This document shows positions 22,915 to 32,618 of a stretch of DNA of 64,000 nt, piece by piece. The translations under genes were made by a program, and so were the position numbers. This DNA comes from Anomaloglossus baeobatrachus (lineage: Eukaryota; Chordata; Amphibia; Anura; Aromobatidae). Below the pieces are notes generated by a model. It was not told where the DNA came from, made no database searches, and saw nothing but the letters and a program-made list of their open reading frames with translations. Each line of letters opens with the position of its first letter. The stretch's first letter is position 1. The DNA lies in contig NC_134355.1 in NCBI RefSeq assembly GCF_048569485.1, positions 661,482,215 through 661,546,214 of the forward strand, in the 5' to 3' direction.

Positions 22915-24165
22915 GACTCGAGCATGGTGTTCAAGCACCCATAATACTTGGCCGAGTAATGAGCGTACCTGAGCACCTTAATGCTCAATCGAGTATTGAG
23001 CAGTGTCAAGTGTCGCGGGCGGAGTGGACGCGCTCGCCATGCTCAGGTCCGGGGCTTCTGCTGCGGCTTGGTGGCTCGAGTGTGGGCCGGACCCGGGGAC
23101 TCGAGCATCGCTCCTCGCCTACGAGTGAAAAGGGGGTGGTTTGTTTTGGGAGATAGTTCGTGACGCCATCCATGGGTCATGGTGATTATTAGCACCACCG
23201 CTGCTGGTGACGGGGGATCCTGGGAAGGATGGTAGGGAGCAGCTAGGATGTTGTCCCCCTCCGTGGGTAGGGGTTGGTGATCCCGGGGTCCAGTGGTGAT
23301 ACGGGGAGACTGGATGGATGGGTTGCAGGGGCAGCGCGGCGCGGTGCCGGATGGCACTGGTGTACTCACTCAGACAGTCAATGACAGAGTCTCTGGTAAA
23401 CCAAACGGCTGGATGGATGGGTCCCACAGCCGGCTGCAGTGTTGTTGTTGTGCTCTCCCCGGACGGCTGATGGTGGCTGTCTTTCCCTGCACCTGTTAGA
23501 ATGTTCTGACTCCTGTGGTTGCCCATTGGTAGTCTGCTCCCCGGCGTATAGGTGGCGTAGGAGCCCGTTTTGCCCGCAGGTGCTGGCCCTTGGATCTCTA
23601 GCCTATGGCTGTGGCTGTATATCCTCTCGGTGTGGACTGTTGCCTTCTGTCGGGTCTTGGTTGTTGGGAAACCCCTGGGGTTCCTGTCACACTCGGATTT
23701 GACTGTTGTCGGCGGCTCCAAGCCTAGTCGGGGTCCGATGGCCCTGCCTGTGTGCTTGGCTTCACTCCGCTCCCCGGTTCGGTACCGGCGGGCTAACGCT
23801 CGACCCCGGTCCTACGGCTCTGCAGAGATTCACTAACTCCTGCAGACTGCCACCACCGTCTGCCAACCTTGCAGTCAGTGCCTGGGCTCTGACCCAAACA
23901 CTTGCAGTTTCTACTCCTCACACTTTCACCTCCTAAACGAATCTGTCACTTTTCCCGCCTCCAGGCCTGTGAACTCCTCGGTGGGTGGGGCCAACCGCCT
24001 GGCTCCGACCCACCTGGTGTGCACATCAAGCCCTGGAGGGAGGCAACAAGGGTTTTTGTCTGACTGGTGTAACTGTCTAGGGAAGGGGGTATGTATGGTG
24101 TTATGTCTGTGACTACCTGGCTAGTCCAGGGTGTCACACAAGCACGCGTGCGCATCACTAATTTT
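22915..24165. mobile_element. hAT-like MITE remnant split by a solo LTR
   Basis: The sequence around the LTR (GACTCGAGCATGGTGTTCAAG at the left; CGCGTGCGCATCACTA at the right) belongs to the same style as the element at 60191-60604 (TAGAGATGAGCG ends). The left end is not clear and may be truncated. Confidence 0.4.
23011..24138 (-). mobile_element. Solo LTR (family of 18022-22197)
   Basis: It runs from TGTCGCGGGCGG to GGGTGTCACA in plus orientation, so the LTR is on the minus strand. The 4-bp duplication CAAG flanks it (23007-23010, 24139-24142). It is closest in layout to the solo LTR at 5931-7051. No internal region; fossil. Confidence 0.8.
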
Positions 24166-24189
24166 TCACTTTACGGCTTATTGCTCTTT

Positions 24190-24690
24190 ATCTGTGCCTC
24201 TCAGTGCAAGAAGTACAGCACTTACAAATAAAGATAATCATCCAAGATTTCTCCCGTGCCTCCCCCATACTCTGGAATGCTCTGCCACAACATATCAGAC
24301 TTTCGCCAACCTTGACACGCTTCAAAAAGAACCTGAAGACCCACCTCTTCCGACAAGCCTACAACCTGCAGCAACCCTCAGTCTGATATAGCGCTGCACA
24401 ACCATCTCTATCCTCACCTACTGTATCTTCACCCATCCCCTGTAGACTGTGATCCCTCGCAGGAAGGGTCCTCTCTCCTCCTGTAGACTGTGAGGCCTCG
24501 CAGGCAGGATCCTCCCTCCTCCTGTACACTGTATTTTCTCGCGGGCAGGGTCCTCTCTCCCCCTGTACCAGTCTGTGCCATGTTTTCTTTATGATTATTG
24601 TACTTGTCCCTACTATGTGTACCCTTTTTCACATGTAAAGCGCTATGGAATAAATGGCACCATAGTAATAAAAAATAATAATAATGAGTG
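24190..24690 (+). mobile_element. L2-like LINE 3' end
   Basis: It encodes the C-terminal signature seen in many L2-type elements (FSRASPILWNALPQHIRLSP in one frame, with KNLKTHLFRQAYNLQ following). It then has a non-coding 3' region with repeated CTGTAGACTGTGA blocks and an (AATAAT)n tail at about 24660-24685. It is 5' truncated and inactive. A related copy on the opposite strand is at 36381-36905. Confidence 0.6.
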
Positions 24691-24833
24691 AATATATTTT
24701 ACTGAATTAAATTTTACTTGAATATTACAAAAAAAAATTCTGGAAAATGTGAATTGTTGTAATTCAGATTTGTGCATATTCAGCAAAATAGTTAAGCTAA
24801 ACCATAATGTGCGATCAAGAGTTTAATGAATAA

Positions 24834-24834
<1 letters not shown>

Positions 24835-24866
<32 letters not shown>

Positions 24867-24923
24867 GTGTACGTGTGTAGGTATATGTATATGTGTGTGT
24901 GTATGTGTATGTATGTGTTTATG

Positions 24924-24995
<72 letters not shown>
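24835..24995. repeat. (TA)n / (TATG)n microsatellite
   Basis: Two (TA)n runs (about 24836-24866 and 24928-24992) are separated by TATGTGTG-type repeats. Confidence 0.9.
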
Positions 24996-24997
<2 letters not shown>

Positions 24998-25307
24998 GTC
25001 ACTTTACCTCTCCTGACCCTCTGCTCCTAACCCTCACCAGTCCAGTCCTCACTGCATCTTCTTATCTCTAGACAAGTCTGATAAAGCCACAAACAGTTCT
25101 ACATGCCTCGGGCTGACTTAAGACAAAGTGGGACCCTGGTCAAAACACAAAAGTGGGGCCCAAATTCCACTCTGAAGTATTGATATTACTAGTATGTCCA
25201 CTAACTTATAGCCTGTCCAATAGGATGCGTGAATGATGCCTGGCGATCATGCCTCCAAGTATGTGTAGATGTGACCTCATCAGCTCCTGTCACCTCCCGA
25301 TGCAACA
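24996..25307. other. Anonymous spacer
   Basis: Short non-coding stretch between the microsatellite and the Ngaro element; no feature is recognised. Confidence 0.4.
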
Positions 25308-25549
25308 AAGGAAGAGCCCGGACTGCTGACCCGAAGGGGCTCAAGGGAGGGCTACATGACTAGGAGGGATGCCAGGCCATAGGGTTAATAAGGAGAAGTC
25401 AGTTTGGGCGCGAAATTTGGGGGTGGTGCTAAGGGGCAGTTAGGATCAGGGGTCAGTGTGATTGGTCAGGGGGTGGTGCTATAGGGGGTAGTATATAGGG
25501 CAGGTCAGAGGGAGGGTGGGCCATTCCTACCTGGACGGTGACTGCAATC
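25308..25549 (+). repeat. Ngaro split direct repeat A1
   Basis: It starts AAGGAAGAGCCCGGACTG and ends TGGACGGTGACTGCAATC. The same sequence recurs as A2 at 31603-31853 with few differences. Confidence 0.85.
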
Positions 25550-25569
25550 ATTGTGGCTGGATCCCGAAG

Positions 25570-27999
25570 ATGGAGGACTTCATGGCACAGATGAAGAGGA
25601 TGGCGGAGCAGCGTGGACAGCGTTGGATGGACGAACAGCTCCAGCGATGGTCCGGCGTCGGTGAGGAAGATGGGACCCCCCTGCCTCCGAAGCGGCAGCG
25701 AAGAACGCGGCCCCCGGAGCGCCTTAGCCCTGAGATGACGCCGAGGAGCCGGCAGCGGAGACGGAGCCCAAGTGGACGTGCGGCGGTGGATCCGGGAGCC
25801 GGGATGTCGCGAGGCCCCGGCCGGAAGTCGGGCCGCGGGCACCAAGGCAGCGGGGCGGTGAGCGACATGGCCGGCCTCCCCTCCTCTTCCGGTTTGCGGC
25901 GCACGGCAGTGACGCGCGCGTCGCGGCCGCGTGACCCGGCGCGGTCACCTGACCCGGCGCGGTCACCTGACCCGGCGCGGTCACGTGGCCCGCTGCGCTC
26001 GCATGGCCCGGCGTCCCCTTGTGCTCCGGCGGCCTCACCTGACCGAGCGCGCTCACCTGACCCGCCGCGGTCACGTGGGGCGGCGCGGTCACGTGGGGCG
26101 GCGCGGTCACGTGGGGCGGCGCGGTCACGTGGGGCGCCGCGGTCACGTGGGGCGGCGCGGTCACCTGACCGGGCGCTGTCACCTGACCGGGCGCGGTCAC
26201 CTGACCTGGCGCGGTCATGTGACCCCGCGTACTCACCCGTCCCGGCGCGTCCCCGCGATCCGGCAGGCTTGCCTGACCCGGTGTGGTCACCTGATCCGCC
26301 GCGGTCGCGTGGGCCGGCGCGGTCGCGTGGGTCGGCGGGGTCGCGTGGGCCGGCGGGGTCGCATGAGCCAGCGGGGTCGCGGGGGCCAGCTGGGTTGCGT
26401 GGGCCAGCGGGATCGCAGGGCACGGATGAGGCCGCAGTGGCAGCGGCAGCAATGGCCAGGAGCAGAGCGGGGCCCATGCAGGAGCATGGGGTCCCAGTGT
26501 CGGCGGGGGAGTCAGTACGGAGACGGCCCGGATCAGCGGGGCCCGGCCTGGGATTACAGCGGATGGACAGCGATGGGACGGCGTCGGGATCAGCTGGAGC
26601 ACGCGGGGATGCCGGACGGCATGCCCCAGGCGGTGATTACGTGGCGGCGCCAGCGTCTGGATCGTCGCGGACGGCGCGGAGGATGGATGGTGCTGCGGGC
26701 GGACGGGGCCTAAGGTCGAGTCTGCCGGACGGTGGGCTCCCTGGGCCTGGGTCCAGTGAGGAAGATGAGGCCACCTTGGAGGAGGACGCCGCGGAGGACG
26801 ACACCGGGGACCAGATCGTGGAGGTCGGCGAAGCGGCTGGAGTGCGACGCGGAGGACATGTGACGGCTGTTTCGGGATCTTCTCGGAGTCAGCCTGGTAA
26901 GACCATGGTTTTTCCTATTTCTCGTACACCTGGTTTGGCTATGGATGGTGTATCTGGTGATATGGATGGCGTGCAGGGCGTAAATGTGGTTGGTGGTACG
27001 GGTGGTTTGCTTGGTGGCCCGGTTGGAGGGCAGGTCATGAATGCGGTGACGGGTGACGGCAGTGTGGCAGCTGAGTTGTTGAGGTTGGTCAGGGGTTTGT
27101 TTGCCCCTGTGGGGGGCCCTAGCTTGGTGTGGCAGGGAGCGACGGGGCAGGAGGTTGTGACTCCTGCGGTTGGAGGGGTTGCTAGTGGCAATGTGGTTGG
27201 TGAGCCGGTGGTGGCGGCTCCCGCGGCCGCAGCTGCGGCTCCCGCTGCCGCAGCTGCGGCTGCAGTGGACATTGTTCGATTAGATGACAAGGCGAGAGGG
27301 GAAGTGTATGTCTGCTTTGATGGACCGTTGGGGGCGCATCTGAAGCAGGAGACCAGGGAAAAAATATGGAAGGATGAATATGTTGAAATATTCTCATTGC
27401 TTCCGTTGGAAAAGTTTAATCTGGATCGGGTTAAACCGGATGAGAGCAAGAAGGACGAGGAAGAACGGCGGCGTTATCGCCTTATTCCTCGCACTTTTCA
27501 GAACTGGTTGCAGGCCTTTGTGATACTGGCCAGTGTGGTGGGGGAAAAGGCTCCGGATAACTGTTCGGCGCTTTTTTGTTATCTGGATTCTATCTGTGAG
27601 GCGTATAGGACCTATGGGGGGACTGCTTGGCTACGATATGACGAGCAGTTTCGCCAGATGAAGGCGGTCAGACCCAGTTTACGGTGGGACCACAAAGAAA
27701 TTAGTCTATGGATGCGGCTGATGGCTGCGCCGAAGTCGGCATCGCAGTCCTTTCCAGGGGGCACCGGCGGGGGATCATTTGGCACCTCGCCAGGGCCCAA
27801 AAAGGGCGTTTGCTGGCAGTTCAATGAAAAGGAATGCCGGTTTGGTTCCTCCTGCCGATTCAAGCACGAGTGTTCGGGCTGTGGTGGTGCCCACAGTCAC
27901 CTTAAGTGCTTCCGGAAGGGAAAAGGGAAGGCCGCTGAGTCTTCGTCAAAAAGGGAGGACCCCGGTGAGGGTAGATCGGATGGCGCCGTTTCTAAGTAG
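25570..27999 (+). CDS. Ngaro ORF1, Gag-like protein with CCCH finger and zinc knuckle
   Basis: The ATG at 25570 gives 809 codons; the frame is open to 25516 without an ATG. The N-terminus is charged (MEDFMAQMKRMAEQRG). Residues about 115-290 are a low-complexity array of six-residue units (ARSPDP, ARSRGA) built from an 18-bp or 15-bp GC-rich DNA repeat. A Gly/Ala/Val-rich linker follows. Residues about 560-700 form a conserved globular block (DKARGEVYVCFDGPLGAHL; YRLIPRTFQNWLQAF). Near the C-terminus CWQFNEKECRFGSSCRFKH is a CX7CX5CX3H finger, followed by CSGCGGAHSHLKC. This fits a nucleic-acid-binding Gag-like role. Its end overlaps the RT frame. Confidence 0.8.
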   Translation: MEDFMAQMKRMAEQRGQRWMDEQLQRWSGVGEEDGTPLPPKRQRRTRPPERLSPEMTPRSRQRRRSPSGRAAVDPGAGMSRGPGRKSGRGHQGSGAVSDMAGLPSSSGLRRTAVTRASRPRDPARSPDPARSPDPARSRGPLRSHGPASPCAPAASPDRARSPDPPRSRGAARSRGAARSRGAARSRGAPRSRGAARSPDRALSPDRARSPDLARSCDPAYSPVPARPRDPAGLPDPVWSPDPPRSRGPARSRGSAGSRGPAGSHEPAGSRGPAGLRGPAGSQGTDEAAVAAAAMARSRAGPMQEHGVPVSAGESVRRRPGSAGPGLGLQRMDSDGTASGSAGARGDAGRHAPGGDYVAAPASGSSRTARRMDGAAGGRGLRSSLPDGGLPGPGSSEEDEATLEEDAAEDDTGDQIVEVGEAAGVRRGGHVTAVSGSSRSQPGKTMVFPISRTPGLAMDGVSGDMDGVQGVNVVGGTGGLLGGPVGGQVMNAVTGDGSVAAELLRLVRGLFAPVGGPSLVWQGATGQEVVTPAVGGVASGNVVGEPVVAAPAAAAAAPAAAAAAAVDIVRLDDKARGEVYVCFDGPLGAHLKQETREKIWKDEYVEIFSLLPLEKFNLDRVKPDESKKDEEERRRYRLIPRTFQNWLQAFVILASVVGEKAPDNCSALFCYLDSICEAYRTYGGTAWLRYDEQFRQMKAVRPSLRWDHKEISLWMRLMAAPKSASQSFPGGTGGGSFGTSPGPKKGVCWQFNEKECRFGSSCRFKHECSGCGGAHSHLKCFRKGKGKAAESSSKREDPGEGRSDGAVSK

Positions 28000-29554
28000 A
28001 TACCCGGATCGGGGGTCGGCGGAATTGTTGAGTGAAGGTTTTAGTTTTGGTTTCAAGATACCGTCAGTGGTTAAGACGGGAGAGATTCGTTTGAAAAATT
28101 TACAGTCGACTCGCCTACATGGTGAGATTGTTGCGGATAAGTTACAGAAGGAGGTGGAACTAGGACGGATGGCGGGGCCTTTTGATGCCCCTCCATTGCT
28201 GGACTTGGTTGTGTCCCCGTTGGGGTTGGTCCCGAAAAAGGAACCTAACAAGTTTCGGCTTATCCACCATTTGTCCTATCCTACTGGCCGGTCGGTGAAC
28301 GACGGTATTGATCCTGAGCTGGTTTCAGTATCGTATGTCCGTTTTGATAAGGCTGTGGAATGGTTAAGGAAGTTGGGTTGTGGTTCGCTTTTGGCGAAAA
28401 CGGATATAGAAGCGGCCTTCCGCCTGTTGCCGGTGCACCCGGACAGTTTTCACCTGTTGGGGTGTTGGTGGGAGGACAAGTTTTATGTAGATTGTTGTTT
28501 GCCTATGGGCTGTTCAATTTCATGTTCCTATTTTGAGAAGTTTAGTTGTTTTTTGGAATGGGTAATTAAGGAGGAGACGGGTCTAGATTCAGTGTTGCAT
28601 TACTTGGACGACTTTTTGTGCATGGGACCTGCTGGATCCTCGCAGTGTTCCCTTTTGCTTCGGACAGTGGAGCAGGTTGCTCGCCGCTTCGGCGTTCCGT
28701 TGGCGCCGGAGAAGACGGAGGGTCCGGTTACTGTTTTGAAATTCCTGGGTATCGAGCTGGATACGGTTGCCATGGAGTGCCGCTTGCCGGAGGACAAGCT
28801 GGCGGATTTGAGGCGTTGCGTTCAAGGGGCCATTGAGGCCAAGAAGATTCGTTTACGGGACTTGCAGTCCCTGTTGGGGAAGTTGAATTTTGCGTGTAGG
28901 ATTTTGCCGATGGGGAGAGTTTTTTCCCGTCGCTTGGCTCAAGCCACTACCGCTGTGTTGCACCCTTTGCATTTTGTGCGTTTGAAGGTGGAGCACAAGG
29001 CGGACCTGAGAGTGTGGTCCCGTTTTTTGCAGCTGTATAATGGACGGTCATTGTGGCTTCGCGAGGTGGTGTCAAATGAGGAGTTGGTACTGTATACGGA
29101 CGCGGCGGGATCCAGTGGTTTTGGCGCATATTTTGGGGGGAGATGGTGTGTCGGCAGGTGGCCTGATTCGTGGCGGGTTTGCGGTCTGACTAGGAATTTG
29201 GCCCTGTTGGAACTTTTTCCTATTGTCGTGGCCATAGAGGTTTGGGGACAGGATTTGAAAGACAGGAAGGTGCGTTTCATGTGTGACAACCTGGGGGTCG
29301 TTCAGTGTGTTAACAAGTTGACAGCTGATTCCCCCCCGGTGGTGGATCTCTTGCGTCATTTGGTGCTGAAATGTCTGGAGTTGAACTTGTGGGTCTGCGC
29401 TGTACATGTGCCGGGGGTGCTGAATTCTGTGGCTGATGCTTTATCTCGCTTCCAGTGGGACCGCTTTCGAATGCTGGCGCCGGACGCGGAGCAGCAGGAG
29501 ACAGTGTGGCCCGTCTGGTTGTGGGACCTGGTTTGCAGCCGGCCTGGGAATTGA
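27824..29554 (+). CDS. Ngaro ORF2, reverse transcriptase / RNase H
   Basis: It overlaps the end of ORF1 in another frame; the first ATG is at 27824, but the true start or read-through mode is not decided by the sequence. The RT domain spans LVVSPLGLVPKKEPNKFRLI, the KTDIEAAFRLLPVH block (motif A), and HYLDDFLC with the catalytic YLDD. The RNase H part has LYTDAAGSSGFGAYF (first Asp), LLELFPIVVAIEVWG (Glu), FMCDNLGVVQ (Asp) and NSVADALSR (last Asp). The order and motifs are those of the DIRS/Ngaro order. It copies the element's RNA into DNA. Confidence 0.88.
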   Translation: MKRNAGLVPPADSSTSVRAVVVPTVTLSASGREKGRPLSLRQKGRTPVRVDRMAPFLSRYPDRGSAELLSEGFSFGFKIPSVVKTGEIRLKNLQSTRLHGEIVADKLQKEVELGRMAGPFDAPPLLDLVVSPLGLVPKKEPNKFRLIHHLSYPTGRSVNDGIDPELVSVSYVRFDKAVEWLRKLGCGSLLAKTDIEAAFRLLPVHPDSFHLLGCWWEDKFYVDCCLPMGCSISCSYFEKFSCFLEWVIKEETGLDSVLHYLDDFLCMGPAGSSQCSLLLRTVEQVARRFGVPLAPEKTEGPVTVLKFLGIELDTVAMECRLPEDKLADLRRCVQGAIEAKKIRLRDLQSLLGKLNFACRILPMGRVFSRRLAQATTAVLHPLHFVRLKVEHKADLRVWSRFLQLYNGRSLWLREVVSNEELVLYTDAAGSSGFGAYFGGRWCVGRWPDSWRVCGLTRNLALLELFPIVVAIEVWGQDLKDRKVRFMCDNLGVVQCVNKLTADSPPVVDLLRHLVLKCLELNLWVCAVHVPGVLNSVADALSRFQWDRFRMLAPDAEQQETVWPVWLWDLVCSRPGN

Positions 29555-30426
29555 TCAGACATTCGGTGGCACCCAGTACGTGGCGCAGCTATAATTCAGC
29601 GTGGGACCGTTGGCTCGAGTTGGTTGATGAGGTGGGAGGTCATGTATCTGAAGGTGACAGAGTTTATTTAGTTTTGTTCATGATGGGCAGGGCTAAGGAA
29701 GAAGGCCTTTCGTGGTTGGCCGTGGCGGGCAGGTTGGCGGGCATTGCTTTCTTTTTCAAGTTACTGGGCTGGAAGGATGTTACGAAGGATTTCTGGGTGC
29801 GCCAGGCGCTGAAGGGTTACCGGAGGGCGGGGGCGCGCCGAGACCTTCGGCGCCCGGTATCTTTTGAGCTGCTGGGCAAGCTGTTGTCGGTTTTGCCTCG
29901 GGTGTGCTGTTCGGAGTATGAATGCCAGTTGTTCGGGACCGCTTTTGTTTTGGCCTTCTTTGGGGCGTTTAGAATTAGTGAACTGGTGAGCAGAAACACG
30001 AGGAGTCACGGAGGTTTGTTGTTGGAGGACGTGGAATGCGGTATGGATGTGGTACGGTGCTGCTTGAGACGGTCAAAGACGGACCAGCTGGGTAGAGGTC
30101 GGATGGTGGAACTATGGGGTGTACCTGGTTTAGCGGAGTGCCCTGTCAGATGGCTGTCGGCGTTTTTAGAAGTGAGGGGAGCTCGCCCGGGGTCCCTTTT
30201 GTCCCACCAGGACGGGTCAGCCTTGTCTAGTTACCAATTTGTCTGCATCTTTCGGAGGTGCCTGCAGTGTTGCGGTCTCAACGAGGCTGAGTTCGCGTCG
30301 CATTCCTTTCGGATTGGGGCTGCGACTCAGGCGGCACGTTGGGGTCTGGGCGCGCAGGCTCTCCGTAAGATTGGACGATGGAACTCGGCCAGGTTTAGAT
30401 CTTACGTCCGGCCGAACTTGTTGTGA
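29455..30426 (+). CDS. Ngaro ORF3, tyrosine recombinase
   Basis: The frame overlaps the end of ORF2 and has no ATG before its core domain, so it is probably reached by read-through or another family-specific route. The N-terminal helical DNA-binding part is APSTWRSYNSAWDRWLELV. The catalytic part shows FRISELVSRN (first Arg), RRSKTDQLG (Lys), HSFRIGAA (His-x-x-Arg) and RFRSYVRP with the nucleophilic Tyr. This enzyme integrates the circular cDNA in place of a DDE integrase, explaining the lack of a target duplication. It ends at a TGA right after NLL. Confidence 0.85.
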   Translation: MGPLSNAGAGRGAAGDSVARLVVGPGLQPAWELIRHSVAPSTWRSYNSAWDRWLELVDEVGGHVSEGDRVYLVLFMMGRAKEEGLSWLAVAGRLAGIAFFFKLLGWKDVTKDFWVRQALKGYRRAGARRDLRRPVSFELLGKLLSVLPRVCCSEYECQLFGTAFVLAFFGAFRISELVSRNTRSHGGLLLEDVECGMDVVRCCLRRSKTDQLGRGRMVELWGVPGLAECPVRWLSAFLEVRGARPGSLLSHQDGSALSSYQFVCIFRRCLQCCGLNEAEFASHSFRIGAATQAARWGLGAQALRKIGRWNSARFRSYVRPNLL

Positions 30427-31186
30427 GATATTGGTGGGGGGGGGGGTCGGTGGCGGTATTTGTTTGGTATTCATTACCCATCTTTTTCTTCCTCGTGCCT
30501 CCCTCCCCCCCCCCCCCCTCCTCTGTGTTGTCACCTTTTGTTTTGTAGGTTTACCATTGTTGGTGTGGGTGCTCGGCCACTCATACGTGTATTGGGGGGC
30601 GTTTCGTGCGGGAATACGACCGGACGGCCGCCAGTTGGGGGTCCCCAGGGAAAAGGCGACGGTGCGATGGATCGGGGTCAGGGGCATGCTGTGGAGTGAG
30701 GTGTTGCCTACCTGGCGCCACCATTCGCAGTTGGACAGAGCACCGGACGTGGTAGTACTACACGCGGGTGGGAATGACCTGGGTCTCCGGGCTTCCAGGG
30801 ACCTGATACAAGACATAAAATGTGACTGCCTGCGGCTCCTGTCTTCCCACCCGGGTCTAATAATTGTCTGGTCTGATATTGTTGCGCGGCTGGCATGGCG
30901 GCACGCCAGGTCGGTGGAGGCAGTAAACAGGGCGCGAAGTAAAGTGAATCGGGAGATTGGGCGGTTCATTTCCCGGGTCGGGGGTGTCTCTGTTCGGCAC
31001 CCGGAGTTGGAAGCGGCGTCCGCCGACTTGTTGCGCCGGGACGGGGTCCATTTAAATTCGGTGGGAAATGATATTTGGGCCTTAGGGCTGATGGAGGGGG
31101 TTGAGAAGGCTTTGTTGGTGTGGGAGGACTCGCGCGCACAAGGGGTCATGCGCACTCGCGGTGGCGGAAAGGAGGGGGGTGTCTGA
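30239..31186 (+). CDS. Ngaro ORF4, SGNH/GDSL-type hydrolase
   Basis: The frame overlaps the end of the recombinase. SGNH blocks are visible: LVWVLGHSYVYWG (nucleophile Ser in GHSYV), VVVLHAGGNDLGL (GxND block), and RRDGVHLNSVGNDIW (catalytic Asp and His). The fold is typical of esterases or acetylhydrolases, and such domains are known accessory parts of Ngaro and some CR1 elements; their substrate is unknown. No ATG precedes the Ser block, and a long pyrimidine tract ending TTTTGTAG lies just upstream (30505-30549). The conserved domain therefore begins at about 30550. Confidence 0.8.
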   Translation: MSASFGGACSVAVSTRLSSRRIPFGLGLRLRRHVGVWARRLSVRLDDGTRPGLDLTSGRTCCEILVGGGVGGGICLVFITHLFLPRASLPPPPLLCVVTFCFVGLPLLVWVLGHSYVYWGAFRAGIRPDGRQLGVPREKATVRWIGVRGMLWSEVLPTWRHHSQLDRAPDVVVLHAGGNDLGLRASRDLIQDIKCDCLRLLSSHPGLIIVWSDIVARLAWRHARSVEAVNRARSKVNREIGRFISRVGGVSVRHPELEAASADLLRRDGVHLNSVGNDIWALGLMEGVEKALLVWEDSRAQGVMRTRGGGKEGGV

Positions 31187-32203
31187 AGGTGGGGGTTTGC
31201 ACAGAGGAGAGGACGGAACCCAGTGCCGGAGCGGGTTACCTCTAGCGGTGCAATTGTTTGGTAAACGGGTCCTTGCTGGGTTGAGTCTCAGCGGGACATA
31301 GTGTGGGCAACATCTGGCTTGGGCTCTCGAGTCGGTGTGTTGCGGCTGAGGGTCAGGAGATGGGCTGATGTTGCAAAGAACATTTTGGTTAACCTTCAGG
31401 TACCCCCCCCTTCCTTTTCGGGGGGTACTTCAATGAAGAATTGTATTGTTACATGGCTTATGTTTCTGTTCCGAATAAATGGGGCTGCTGTGGCCTTTAT
31501 ATCCAACGTCACGCAGTGTTTGTGTTTATTTTAGATAAGAACCCTAGGGGGTAGGGGGTTGTTGGGGAAGGTCAAAGGCCTTCAGTCAGACATTCCGGAG
31601 TCAAGGAAGAGCCCGGACTGCTGACCCGAAGGGGCTCAAGGGAGGGCTACATGACTAGGAGGGATGCCAGGCCATAGGGTTAATAAGGGGTTAATGGAGA
31701 AGTCAGTTCGGGCGCGAAATTTGGGGGTGGTGCTAAGGGGCAGTTAGGATCAGGGGTCAGTGTGATTGGTCAGGGGGTGGTGCTATAGGGGGTAGTATAT
31801 AGGGCAGGTCAGAGGGGGGGTGGGCCATTCCTACCTGGACGGTGACTGCAATCGTTCCCGCCCGCCCGCCCTGATTGTGGATTCGACATCAATGAAGAAA
31901 AGAAGGAAGATCGTATTTGTCGCAGCGGCGGAAAGGAGGGGGGTGTCTGAAGGTGGGGGTTTGCACAGAGCAAAGAACATTTTGGTTAACCTTCAGGTAC
32001 CCCCCCCCCTTCCTTTTCAGGGGGTTCTGCAATGAAGAATTGTATTGTTACATGGCTTATGTTTCTGTTACGAATAAATGGGGCTGCTGTGGCCTTTATA
32101 TCCAACGTCACGCAGTGTTTGTGTTTATTTTAGATAAGAACCCTAGGGGGGGTAGGGGGTTGTTGGGGAAGGTCAAAGGCCTTCAGTCAGACATTCCGGA
32201 GTC
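31164..32203 (+). repeat. Ngaro split direct repeats B1, A2, B2
   Basis: B1 (31164-31602) starts GCGGAAAGGAGGGGGGTGTC and ends AGACATTCCGGAGTC. A2 (31603-31853) repeats the left end. B2 (31927-32203) repeats B1 in shorter form and ends at the same motif. Each B copy carries AATAAATGGGGCTGCTG, a likely polyadenylation signal. The A-frames-B-A-B order supports Ngaro rather than classical DIRS1 with inverted ends. Confidence 0.85.
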
Positions 32204-32244
32204 ATGTGTGGTGCCAGAAAAACAGGTTAAGTAAAAAGATTCAC

Positions 32245-32579
32245 TTAAAGGACTTGTCCAGTGAAAACAAGTTATCATTGATAGGATAAGTGATAAGTTA
32301 TTGATTAGTGGTGATCCAGGCACTGGGGTCTGCTTCAAAAGGGCAGAACAGGGAACTTTAGAATGAAGCAGCAGTGTGCACATGATCTGCACTCCATTCC
32401 TTACTTATGGGGATGACGACCACTATTCCTGGCAGTGTCATAGAGAATGAATGGATCGTCAGTCAGTCATTCTCCGTTCTGAAGATCAGTGCAGTTCCAG
32501 GAGTCAGACATCTTCCGAACAGAAAGTTATTGTCTATACTATAGGGAATTACTTGTTTTCTTTGGACTAGCCGATTAAC
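32245..32579. mobile_element. Probable MITE
   Basis: The left end TTAAAGGACTTGTCCAGTGA has a loosely complementary right end (TTTCTTTGGACTAGCC). It is similar in look to abundant amphibian MITEs. The boundaries are approximate. Confidence 0.4.
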
Positions 32580-32618
32580 CTTTTAATACTAAAAGTGTTT
32601 TAGACTTTTGCCCCTTAA

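Larger units (their letters stand above)
25308..32203 (+). mobile_element. Ngaro-type tyrosine-recombinase retrotransposon, looks whole
   Basis: Four long frames occur in order: Gag-like with zinc fingers, RT/RNase H, tyrosine recombinase and SGNH hydrolase. The ends are split direct repeats arranged A1 (25308-25549), frames, B1 (31164-31602), A2 (31603-31853), B2 (31927-32203), the layout known for Ngaro elements. There are no LTRs, no integrase and no obvious target duplication, as expected for recombinase-based insertion. Catalytic motifs are present in all enzyme frames and A1/A2 are nearly identical, so the insertion looks young. Confidence 0.85.

Noticed and set aside
25548-26602. Two minus-strand frames of about 300 codons
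   Set aside because: Antisense shadows of the GC-rich Ngaro ORF1 repeat array; no domains.
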